NCBI GenBank assembly: GCA_963734295.1
Contig: CAVTGS010000035.1
Location: 62,001-126,000 of the forward strand
Direction of reading: 5' to 3'
DNA length: 64,000 nt
Source of the DNA: JAEUMW01 sp963734295
Lineage (GTDB): Bacteria; Pseudomonadota; Gammaproteobacteria; Burkholderiales; JAEUMW01
The notes beneath the pieces were generated by a model. That model did no database searches. It was not told where the DNA came from and was given only the letters and a program-made list of their open reading frames with translations. Positions 17,029 to 25,800 of this stretch are shown piece by piece (within the stretch, counting starts at the first letter, position 1; every line of letters begins with the position of its first letter). The position numbers and the translations under genes were made by a program.

Positions 17029-18201
17029 TCAACACGCGCCCGGTTCCGCGGCGCTGGCAGCCTTGTCCGCTTCTTCCGGACCCAGCTCGTAGACGACCAC
17101 CCCGGTGCCGGACGGAAGACGCAGCCATTCTTCCTGCGCGAGCGCCCGCATGCCGTCTTGATAGCCCCGCTCCCAGCGCCACTTGATCGAGCTGCGCGAG
17201 AAGTCGATGTCCTTGCTGGGTACGCCCCATCCGCGATCGGGGCAGCTCAGACGGATGATGGTAAAGGGTGCGGCACTGAGCAGGCGCGCGATCCGCTGCA
17301 GCTCGGGCCGCTCAAGCAGCTCGCTCGGGAGCTTCTCACGCAGCGCCTGAAAAGCACCGCGGATGTCCTGCATCCGGTGGTAATCCCGGATGTCGTGGCG
17401 CGACCGCGAGGCGTAGAGGATGTCCTTCTGGCGTTCCGAGACTTCCGCCACGGAGCGCGGCTCGCCGCCTTCCGCATGCCACAGGTCCACCATGAAGCAC
17501 AGCGTGGCCACCTGCGGCACGTCGTCGATCACCGCGTCGATCGGCGTATTCGAGTACAGGCCCCCATCCCAGTACAGCTCGTCGCCGATACGGACCGCGG
17601 GAAAGCCGGGGGGCAGCGCGCCGCTCGCCAGCACGTGGTGCACGGCCAAGGGCTCCTTCGCGCTATCGAAATACACCAGCTTGCCGCTCGTTACGTTGAC
17701 GGCACCCACGGTAAGGCGCGTGCCCTCCTCCGCGTTGATGAGGTCGAAGCTCGCAAGCCGCTGCAAAGTCTCGCGCAGCGGTGCGGTGTCGTAGAAGCTC
17801 GCGGTCTCCGCGGTGCCGGAGTCTCCGCGCAGAGGGGGGAGCGGCCGTCGCGGCGAGAAGAATCCTTGAACCCCGGACGCCAGCACGCCAAACGTGGTGA
17901 GGTAGGCGTTCACCGGCCGCAGATCCTCCTGCACACGCTCCGGGTCCCAGATGTCGTCCTGGCCGACGATGTCCCAGAACTCCTTCAGCCGCTCGACCCG
18001 CTCGCCTGCGGCGTTGCCGGCCAGAACCGCGCCGTTGATGGCGCCGATGGAAGTGCCGACGATCCAGTCTGGCTCCAGCCCCTGCTCGCTCAGCGCCTGG
18101 TACACGCCGCCCTGGTAGGCACCCAGTGCGCCGCCCCCCTGCAGCACCAAGGCGATCCTCGGCGCCTGCCAGTGTGTTACGTGTTCCAGCTCGTTCGTCA
18201 C
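17029..18201 (-). CDS. patatin-like phospholipase with DUF3734-like C-terminus
   Basis: A 390-aa lipid acyl hydrolase. The oxyanion motif GGGALGAYQGG is at residues 22-32, the nucleophile GTSIGA has Ser51, and the catalytic Asp212 is in DGG, forming a Ser-Asp dyad. The C-terminal ~110 residues (RDYHRMQDIRGAFQALREKLP onwards) correspond to the extension commonly found in this bacterial subfamily. There is no signal peptide, so it acts in the cytoplasm or at the inner membrane face, releasing fatty acids from phospholipids or storage lipids. The gene stands alone. Confidence 0.9.
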   Translation of the reverse strand: MTNELEHVTHWQAPRIALVLQGGGALGAYQGGVYQALSEQGLEPDWIVGTSIGAINGAVLAGNAAGERVERLKEFWDIVGQDDIWDPERVQEDLRPVNAYLTTFGVLASGVQGFFSPRRPLPPLRGDSGTAETASFYDTAPLRETLQRLASFDLINAEEGTRLTVGAVNVTSGKLVYFDSAKEPLAVHHVLASGALPPGFPAVRIGDELYWDGGLYSNTPIDAVIDDVPQVATLCFMVDLWHAEGGEPRSVAEVSERQKDILYASRSRHDIRDYHRMQDIRGAFQALREKLPSELLERPELQRIARLLSAAPFTIIRLSCPDRGWGVPSKDIDFSRSSIKWRWERGYQDGMRALAQEEWLRLPSGTGVVVYELGPEEADKAASAAEPGAC

Positions 18202-18461
18202 GTTGCGTTCTCCTCGCGATTCAGCATTTTAATCCTCGAATGAGATGGCGAGGAAACCGAGTGCAATGCCGACTTGGATCGTGCGCGATCTCGCGGTCGC
18301 CCCTCACGCGGGGACCGGCTCGGAGCCCGGAAAGGGCGAAACCTTCGCGATGAAGGGCGCTCTGAGTTCTCTGCGCCCTCCGGCGGTAACTTTTTTCCTA
18401 CTCTCTTGAAGGGAGACGCCCCTTGAATCACGTTTCGGCACCGCACGGAAGGACCTATTGA

Positions 18462-18705
18462 GTGACCACTCCCCTGCTCTCGATCAGCGGTCTGAGCAAG
18501 CACTATGGCGGCCCGACCGGTCGGCGCGTGCTGAAGGACCTCGCGCTCGAACTGGCGCCTGCGGAGTATGCCGCTGTGATGGGCGAATCGGGATTCGACA
18601 ATCGACGTTGCTGAACCTGATCGCCGGGCTGGATCGACCCGACGCGGGAAGCATTCGGATCGAAGGCATCGAGCTTACCACGCTGCAAGACGGAGACATC
18701 CTGTT
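18462..18705 (+). pseudogene. remnant of an ABC transporter ATPase
   Basis: The start GTG 18462 encodes LLSISGLSKHYGG and VLKDLALELAPAEYAAVMGESG, the N-terminus of a LolD/MacB-type ATPase. At the Walker A lysine the frame is lost by a one-base deficit (GESG, then garbled), and the following frame reads STLLNLIAGLDRPDAGSIRIEG and then stops making sense near 18705. The signature motif and Walker B are missing. Clear decay product. Confidence 0.72.
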
Positions 18706-19188
18706 TTCATGGTCCGGTTCGCTGGAATGCGTCTTGTGAGCGGGCGCGCAGCTCGGAGGCGTCCCAGTCGCTGTTCAGGGGACTCGCGGCGACGCGGCGG
18801 TGTCCGTGCAGGGAGAGCGTGCCGACGGCGACGGCCGTCAGCTTGCCTCGCTGGGCCCGGACCCGGTCCAGGCGCTCGAGCGTGAACGCGAGCGACAGGG
18901 CGGAAACGACGAGACCAACCGCCACCCGGGCGCCCACGGTGGCATTGGGCGCACCCGCGAGGCACCCGAACTACGCGGCGCGCGGCCCGCTGGCGCTCGA
19001 CGAAGCCGTCGACCGCGCAGGTCGATACCAACCTCGGTCAGTAATGCGGCGGCTTGTCGTCGCCGTCGGCATCAACGAGCCCCGGTGCGGCCGCCACCTT
19101 CTGGGTCAGCCGCTGCTACCTCTACCAGCCGGATGTCACGGGGCCATGGACCGCGCGCAAGCAACTCAGGTCCGCTGCGCCGTCTACC

Positions 19189-19425
19189 GCCGGCGTCGTC
19201 CCGAGCGCACGCCGCTCTACCGCGCCCGTCCAGGGCCATTTCGAGACCTATCTCGCGCTCGCCCGCGAGGGGCACTTCGACGCTGAAGCGGTGCCCGCGT
19301 ATGTCGAGCGGGAGTTTGGCCGTTACCTCACGTGCGCAATTCTCGGCCATGGCTTCTGGAGAAGCTGCGATGGTGGGGCGACGGCAATTCCTCACAAAGC
19401 GGTCATTGCGGCTTCGGAGCCGTGA
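19189..19425 (+). pseudogene. N-terminal fragment of an IS91-type transposase
   Basis: The frame reads STAPVQGHFETYLALAREGHF, AVPAYVEREFGRYLTC and ILGHGFWRSC. This matches the start of the zinc-binding domain of IS91-family rolling-circle transposases (PxYxxREFxxYLxCGILxHGFxRxxC). The rest of the zinc ribbon and the catalytic domain are absent. The flanks (18706-19188 and 19426-19587) contain only scrambled sequence; a short hydrophobic frame at 18707-18937 on the minus strand may be another fragment. Confidence 0.55.
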
Positions 19426-19587
19426 ACGACTGGTCAGGGTCGAACTCGGCCTTCGAACAGAGCATAGTCCAGAGTGAGTAGGCATTGTCTGTCAGTTTGA
19501 ATTTCGGTTAGGGGACAAGTTATTGCCCCTCGGATCGGTCGCGGGATTCTCGCATCAGTTCTGGTGACGCCGCCTGATACCGAAGGA

Positions 19588-20460
19588 TCAAGCGGCGCGA
19601 ACCACCATCGCTACCGCGACCGCTGTAAGCGCCATCCCGGCGAGCGCCGACGCGCTGAGAGTCTCCCCGAACAGCCCGTATGCCATGAGGGCGGTGACCG
19701 GCGGGGTGAGGTAGAAGAGGCTGGAAACCCGGGCCGCTGCGCCGTGCCGGATCAGGAAGTACAGCAGGCTGACGGCTCCGACCGAGAGGACCAGGCACAG
19801 CCAAAGCAGCGCGAAGACGAATTGCCCCGACCAGCGAATGTCGGCGCTTTCGCTCGCCAGGGCGCCGGCGAAGAGCACGAGCCCGGCCGCGGTGTACTGG
19901 ACTGCGCCGCCAGTCCGAAAATCCATGCCGCCGCAGTAGCGCTTTTGATAAAGCGTGCCGGCAGTGATGCTGAAAAGCGCGAGCAGGGCGAAGCTGATCG
20001 CCTTGGTATTCAAGCCAACGCCGGACACGTTGCCCGACACCACCAGGGTGACGCCGACAAAGCCGAGAACGAAGCCGATCCACTGCGTCGTTCCGATCCG
20101 TTCCTTGAGCCAATAACCTGCAGCGACCGCCGTCAGCACCGGCTGCAAGCCGACGATCAAAGCGGTCAACCCGCTCGACAGGCCTGCTGCGATGGCGCTG
20201 AATACGCCGCCGAGATAACCGGCGTGCACCAGCACGCCCGCGACGGCCATGTGAGTCACCGTCGAGGTGCTGGATGGCCAGGAGGCACGCGTGATGAGCG
20301 CAAGAACAACGAGCAGCACGACAACGATGGCCATGCGCAGCGAGAGGAACGTGAGCGGCTCTGCGTAGGGCAAACCGAGCTTGGCCCCGATGAATCCGCT
20401 GCTCCACAGCACGACGAACACGGTCGGGGCCAGTTGCGCCAGTGCCGGTCTAGAGGTCAT
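19588..20460 (-). CDS. EamA/DMT-superfamily metabolite transporter
   Basis: A 290-aa inner-membrane protein with ten hydrophobic helices in two EamA repeats (about residues 10-140 and 155-288). Typical repeat landmarks are VLWSSGFIGAKLGLPYAEPLTFLSLRM and GLQPVLTAVAAGYWLKERIG in the first half and FYLTPPVTALMAYGLFGETLSASALAGM in the second. Such permeases export amino acids or other small metabolites; the substrate cannot be deduced. It is flanked by transposase debris and by the second antitoxin copy, so its position may be recent. Confidence 0.9.
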   Translation of the reverse strand: MTSRPALAQLAPTVFVVLWSSGFIGAKLGLPYAEPLTFLSLRMAIVVVLLVVLALITRASWPSSTSTVTHMAVAGVLVHAGYLGGVFSAIAAGLSSGLTALIVGLQPVLTAVAAGYWLKERIGTTQWIGFVLGFVGVTLVVSGNVSGVGLNTKAISFALLALFSITAGTLYQKRYCGGMDFRTGGAVQYTAAGLVLFAGALASESADIRWSGQFVFALLWLCLVLSVGAVSLLYFLIRHGAAARVSSLFYLTPPVTALMAYGLFGETLSASALAGMALTAVAVAMVVRAA

Positions 20461-20616
20461 CTATTTCGATGGGCTGCTCGCGGAGCGGCGTCTCAGGAAC
20501 CACCGCGTTCTTCGTTACGTGCGACGGCCATCAGATCGCAGATTCATCGTGCGAGTTCATCGTGCGAGTGTTGACGAGGCAGCCCGGGACGACCAACACC
20601 TCCCGCGTGCCCACTG

Positions 20617-20709
20617 TTATCCCGAACCTGCGAGGGGGCTCCCGCAGAAGATGCCGACAGCTCCCGCACGAGTCGCCCGGATGACGTCGCCCTGACTAAA
20701 GGTCGGCAT
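20617..20709 (-). pseudogene. gutted MazF-like toxin (copy 2)
   Basis: The first ten codons (MPTFSQGDVI) match the copy-1 toxin. The frame then jumps into RATRAGAVG and ends after 30 codons, so the catalytic core is deleted. It keeps the 14-base overlap with the antitoxin gene. Confidence 0.75.
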
Positions 20710-20917
20710 AGGCTTTGGTATCCGCCTCACTGCCCCATTCTTCGAACGCGCGGAAAGGGTCGTCCATCTTCCTGCTGCCACGGCGGGCTTTGGTGAGGAT
20801 CACTCGGGCGTCGACGATCTCGTACACGATCTCGTCGCCCGGCTGCAGGTTCAATGCGGTGCGTACCGGTTGGGGGATCGTGGTCTGCGCCTTGGAAGTC
20901 AGTTTGCTGATGATCAT
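20696..20917 (-). CDS. AbrB/MazE-type antitoxin, copy 2 (orphan)
   Basis: A 73-aa near-twin of the antitoxin at 10724-10945, differing at only a few residues (for example Ile2, Ala at VDARVI, Met in GSRKMDDPF, Lys in TKAYADL). The DNA-binding hairpin and toxin-wrapping tail are intact, but its own toxin is reduced to a 30-codon stub. It could therefore act as an anti-addiction module or a trans-regulator of copy 1. The upstream region keeps a palindrome but has lost correct -35/-10 spacing. Confidence 0.85.
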   Translation of the reverse strand: MIISKLTSKAQTTIPQPVRTALNLQPGDEIVYEIVDARVILTKARRGSRKMDDPFRAFEEWGSEADTKAYADL

Positions 20918-20930
20918 CTCTGAGCGTCGG

Positions 20931-20962
20931 TAAGGAACTTCCTTATCGTAAGGAGGCGTCAA
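20931..20962 (-). promoter_or_regulatory. operator/promoter relic of antitoxin copy 2
   Basis: A perfect palindrome, TAAGGAA-C-TTCCTTA (20931-20945), precedes the start codon. TTGACG (20957-20962) and TACGAT (20945-20950) are both present but only 6 bases apart, against 17 in copy 1, so an 11-base deletion has probably weakened this promoter. Confidence 0.55.
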
Positions 20963-21063
20963 TCGCATCGTCAGCGGCGGAAGATACCCGAAGCTTCATG
21001 AGCTCATGCGGATTCACGTCGCACGCTTCGGCGGTCGGGCGCCAATTGGACGAGGTGCAAGTA

Positions 21064-22812
21064 TCAGAGTGGCTCTACGACGTCGAAGCGCAACCCGCTC
21101 CAGCCCTCGCCGCGCCCCGGTCCATTGCGGCGACCGATCCAGAGGTGCGTGGTGCCGTCCATCCAGCGGGCATACTGCCAGGCGCGTGTCACGCGCGCGC
21201 CGGCACGCGGCACTTCTTCCTCGAACAGGCTCAACGGCGTGCCCGGCTCCAGCACGCGCCCCAGTGCGCCGGGCGTGGTCGGCTGACCATCGCGGTCGAG
21301 CAGCACGCGCCCGCGCCGCAGCCGGATGTCGGGGCGCGCGGGATCGATGCGCACCGGCACGAGCGGCAGCCAGTAGTCGGGCACGGTCGTGGCGAGCCGA
21401 TAGTGCAGCATGCCGTTGCCATCCCCGCTCGGAGCGGGCGGAGGCGCGAGCCGCGTCGTTCGATAGGCTTCGAGGCGGTCGAGCCTGCCCCCGGTGACGC
21501 TTTCCACCACGCGCTCGACCGCCCAGGCGAGGTTGGCAAGCTCGTCGCGCAGGAAGAGCACCTCCTCGATCGCTTCGCCGTTCAGCGTGCTCGCAAGGGT
21601 GGGGGCGAGGAGCAGCGTCTCCGCCGCGCCGTCGGCCCCGCTCGGCGGTGCCGCAACCGGCTCGGGACAGAAGAGCCGCCAGTCGCGCCGCGGCGCATCG
21701 ACCTGCGCGGCAGACCGGATCAGCGTGCGCTCGCCGAAGGTGTCGGTGACGACCAGGGAGCGCACGCGGTTTATCGAGCCCACATCGAGCTCGACCGGCG
21801 CAACGAACCAGTCGTTGCCGAAGTCGAGCGCGAAGCCCAGGAGGAGCAGGCGCAGCAGGTCGGTCGGCCCGGCGTCGATCTGGCCGAAGTTCACCTCGGC
21901 CTCCTCGAATTCCCACCAGCGTGCGGCCGGCATGCCGCGGTAGCTCACCGGCGTCGGGATCAGGGTGCGTGTCACGGTGCGCAGCCGCGACCCGTCGGCG
22001 CTCGCGCCGAGACTCGCACCGGCCTGGTAATCGAACGCCTGCCAGTCGAGGCGGCCCTCGGAATATTCTGGCGCGATTAGCACCGTTTCGCCGCTCGTGG
22101 CAGGCGCCGCCAGCGCGAACGTGTATTCCATGCGCTCGGGCTGCCATGCAGGCGCCACGCCCTCGGGCTCGCTCGCGTGGGTCGAGTACCAGGCGAGCCA
22201 CGCACGCGCTGCGGCGGAGACTGCCGCTCGATCGGCCTCGGCGATGACGGGCTCGGCCGGAAGCGCAGGCGTCGGGCGGCCGAGCGCTGCGGCGAGATCG
22301 GCGCGCAGGCGGACACCGTCCGGCACGCGCCCGCCCATGACAGCGAGGAAGCGCCGCGCGGCCGCATCGACCCGGTCGTCATTCGCCGGCGTCACGAGCG
22401 CGTAGCGCGCGACGTAGGCGTCGCGATACTGGCCGACGCCGTGCTGCGCGAGAAAGCGCAGGAAGTGCAGCCCGGCGACGCTCGCCATGCGCGCGTTCGG
22501 TGCCCCGCCGGCAGCAGCGAGCACCGGCTCGCGCTCGACGAGCGCTTCGAGTGGCGTCCGCGCCGCGTCGAACGCGACGCCCGGCGTGTTGCCGGTTGTC
22601 CCTGCGCCAGCGCGATAGCGGGTGAGCGGGGCATGTTCGATCCGCACCCGCACCTCGACCGGTGAACCGGCGTCCTCGGCGGTGAGCTCGCCGATCTGCC
22701 ATTGGCGCGCGAGCTGCCACAGCGGATCGTGCAGCCGCGCGGCGAGGCTGTCCTGCAAATCCTCGCGTTGGGTGCGAGGCTCCAGGCGGGTCCAGCTCGT
22801 GATCGACGGCAT
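21064..22812 (-). CDS. conserved hypothetical protein, gene 5 of the PhoD-DUF6603 operon
   Basis: A 582-aa soluble protein from ATG 22812 (MPSITSWTRLEPRT). The N-terminal DPLWQLARQWQIGELTAEDAGSP (about residues 30-52) is a striking Trp/Gln-rich block that I recall in uncharacterised proteins of several phyla. Later segments include YRGMPAARWWEFEEAEVNFGQIDAG and LGFALDFGNDWFVAPVELDVG. There is no signal peptide, membrane helix or known catalytic motif. The C-terminus is rich in Trp and Arg (WIGRRNGPGRGEGWSG). It begins 8 bases after the coiled-coil gene and ends the operon. Probably a structural component of the same complex, by inference. Confidence 0.72.
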   Translation of the reverse strand: MPSITSWTRLEPRTQREDLQDSLAARLHDPLWQLARQWQIGELTAEDAGSPVEVRVRIEHAPLTRYRAGAGTTGNTPGVAFDAARTPLEALVEREPVLAAAGGAPNARMASVAGLHFLRFLAQHGVGQYRDAYVARYALVTPANDDRVDAAARRFLAVMGGRVPDGVRLRADLAAALGRPTPALPAEPVIAEADRAAVSAAARAWLAWYSTHASEPEGVAPAWQPERMEYTFALAAPATSGETVLIAPEYSEGRLDWQAFDYQAGASLGASADGSRLRTVTRTLIPTPVSYRGMPAARWWEFEEAEVNFGQIDAGPTDLLRLLLLGFALDFGNDWFVAPVELDVGSINRVRSLVVTDTFGERTLIRSAAQVDAPRRDWRLFCPEPVAAPPSGADGAAETLLLAPTLASTLNGEAIEEVLFLRDELANLAWAVERVVESVTGGRLDRLEAYRTTRLAPPPAPSGDGNGMLHYRLATTVPDYWLPLVPVRIDPARPDIRLRRGRVLLDRDGQPTTPGALGRVLEPGTPLSLFEEEVPRAGARVTRAWQYARWMDGTTHLWIGRRNGPGRGEGWSGLRFDVVEPL

Positions 22813-22820
22813 CTTGGCCC

Positions 22821-25800
22821 TCAGGAAGGATTGATCGCCCGCCGGAAGTCGGTCGACACGGTGTCGTTCGACAGATTGAGCCCGAAATACAGAGCCGGCA
22901 GCACCTGCTCGAGGTCGGTGTTCGGTGCGATCTGCTCCGGTGCGACCGCCCGGAGCTTCACGAGGTCGAGCGTTTCGAGCAGCGTCGCTTCGAGCACGTC
23001 GAGACCCCAACGCGCTTCGCCGCGCGGCAGCACCGCGAGCAGCACTGCCTGCGGCGCCTGCACCGCAGGCTCGTCGAAGTTGAACGCGACGCCGGTGGCG
23101 CGGCTCGTCGCGGGCACGACCTCGACCCACTCGTCGACGCAGAGCCCGGCGATGGACTTCGCGGCATCGAGCGTATCCGGGGTGTGTGCGACGACCGAAA
23201 GCTTCCCTGCCGGGAGTTGCGCCCCAGGCGCGAGCGGCAGCGCCGCCCAACGCTCGCCCTCGACGAACGGCAACTGTGCGACCGCGAGCGCCGTCGTGCG
23301 GCCCATCGCTTCGTCGTAGAGAAGCACCGTCTGCAGCCGCTCGACCGCGCGCCGGACGTGGGCGATGCGAGCGAGCCACGCAGCCGGCGCGAGACGATCG
23401 CCATCGAAGCGTGCATCGCTCGCGCCGAGCGCGCGGCCCAGTTCACCCGCCTCCGTGCGCACGATCCGCGGCAGCACGACGAAGCTCGGCCCGAGCACTT
23501 CGCGAATGCGCGCTGCGTCGTGCTCGCGTTGCGACTCGGGCGACGCCTGCTCGCGTACGAACCCGCTCTCCGCTGCGCGCGCGGCATCGAGCCGGCGCCG
23601 CGCCGCCTGCTCGACGGCACGGGCGCGGCCGAGTAGCTCCGCGATCGCCTCCGGCGTGTCGGCAGTCGACAGCGCCGGCACGCTATCCGCGAAACCGTAG
23701 AAAAGCATCGGAACGAGCGCCTTCGCCACGGCGGCGACGTCGGCCTGTCCATCCGTCACGAGGGTGCGTTCGAGCGCTGCGTGCGACACCGAGAGGCGCC
23801 TGACCAGCTCGTCGGCGCGTTCGCGAAGCTCGGCGAGATCGGTTGCGGCCGGCACCTTCGCTTCCGGCAGCGCGAGGTCGGTGTCGGCGAGCGCTCGCGC
23901 GTCGGCGAGCACGGCGTTGACCGCGCGCGCGATTTCGAACACCTCGGCGAAGCTGCGCAGGCCGGGCGGCCAGTCGGGCTGGCGCTCGAAGACGAGCCCG
24001 ACCACGGCGTCGGCCGGTATGCCGGCCGGTCGCGTTGCGAGCAGGCGGTCGGCAAGGTAGCGCTCCAGCTCCGGCTTCGGCCCACCCGCAGGGTCGACGA
24101 GCGCAAGCAGATCGAGCGGCTCGAGGCCGGTGCTCCGCATGCGCAGATCGCGCTTCGAGATCAGCGCGCCGGAGTCGCGCTCCGCGAAGTGCGCGTCGCA
24201 GCGGATCTCCTGCGGATCGCCGAGCAAACGCGCGACCCAGGCGTTGAGAACCGGCTCGACACCGGCACGCACCTGACGCGCATCGGTGGGCCAGGTGGTG
24301 ACCGCACCGGCCGGCGCGTTCCAGAGCACGAGTACGCGCTGCGTGAGCGCCACCCCGCTCGCAGGCGTGCGCGCGAACTCGAGCTCCGGCGGCGGCACTT
24401 CGCTCCGCGCGACAGCGTCGAGGCTCGTGCCCGCGCGCACCGGGTTTCCCTGCACGAGCTGGTAGACGCTCTCGGCGGTGAGCGCGTCGCCGAGCGCATC
24501 GACTGCGGCTGCAAGCGCTTCCAGCTCCTCGACGAGCGTACGATGGTCGGCGCCCCCTGACGCGGGCAGCTTCTTCTTGCCGAAGGGAATGCTTCCCGAC
24601 TGGTGCAGCTTGAGGAGCGCCAGGCCGTCGACGACATGGGTCGCTTCCGCCGACTCGATCGCCTCGACCGCTGCGGTCGGGGGAAAGAGGCGCCGCGCGC
24701 GCGCGGCGGCGAGCAGCGTCTCGAACGCGAGCTTCGCCTCCGCGGCCGCTTTCACCGCCGCGGCGAGATCCGGGTGCGGCAGCCGCTTCAGCTCCTCGAC
24801 CCGCTGCGCGAGCGGGCCGACTTCGCGCGCCGCGGCATCGACCTCCGCGCCGATCACGCTCTGGCGCTGCTGCAAGCGCGTCACTTCCTCTCGCGTGCTC
24901 GTGATCTGCGGCGGGATTTCCCTGAGCCGCAGGTTCACGTCGAGCAGCCTCTCCATGAGGATTTCGTTGTTGGGTTGTTTCTTCAGCAGGTTCTGCAAGC
25001 GCTGGGCTTCGGCCACGAGCGCGGCGCGCTCGTCGGTGAGCTTCTTCAATCGCGCCTGCGCGGCACCGAGCTGGCCCGGCAGGCGAGTCTGCTCCTGCGT
25101 GAGCTCGGAGTGCCTGCGCTGCGCGACGGCGAGCGCGTTGGACGTGTTCACGAGCTCCGGATGCGGCAGGCCCTTCAGGCGTGCGGCCTCGGCCGCGGTG
25201 TCCTGGGCCGCGACTTCGGCCTTGGCGAGCTCACCGAACGGCGCGATACGGCGAAACGGCGCGATGTAGACGTCGAGCCCCCGGTCGTGGAGCGCGCGCT
25301 CGAAGCGGTATCCGAGCAGCGCGCCGAGCGGCTGGCCTTCGCGCACACCGTCGAGCAGGTACTCGGCGAGGCGCACCCGGCGCGAGCTGAGGTCGACCGC
25401 GAATGGACGACTGTCCGCTTCGCCGGGGAACGCAAGGTAGCCGCTTCGCAGCACCGCCGCCATCGCGGCCTGGTTCAGCGACGGCGCGTGTACGAAGCCG
25501 GCGTTGGCGGGGTCGACGGTGAGCGGGCTGCCGCCTTCGCCCTCCGGCGGCTGCGTGACGAGCTCGCGCGGCGGGGCCGGTCGCACGTCGTCGACCCAGG
25601 CGAAGCCGCCCGCGACCACACCCGTCGGTGCGGCCTGCCGCAGCTCGTGCAGGCGGCGCGTGGCGAGCGAGGTGATCCACGCGTCGAGCCGGTAGGCGAA
25701 GAGGTCGAGCGTGCCCGTGAAAAGCGCTGCGAGCCGCTCGCGTGGGAGGTCGCGGAGCCGATCGAGGCTGGCGCGCATCGCGTCGAGCCGCGCCGCCGCG

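Noticed and set aside
18707..18937. minus-strand frame with a hydrophobic stretch
   Set aside because: Too short, no ribosome site, and inside clearly scrambled sequence; could be a transporter fragment but not supportable.
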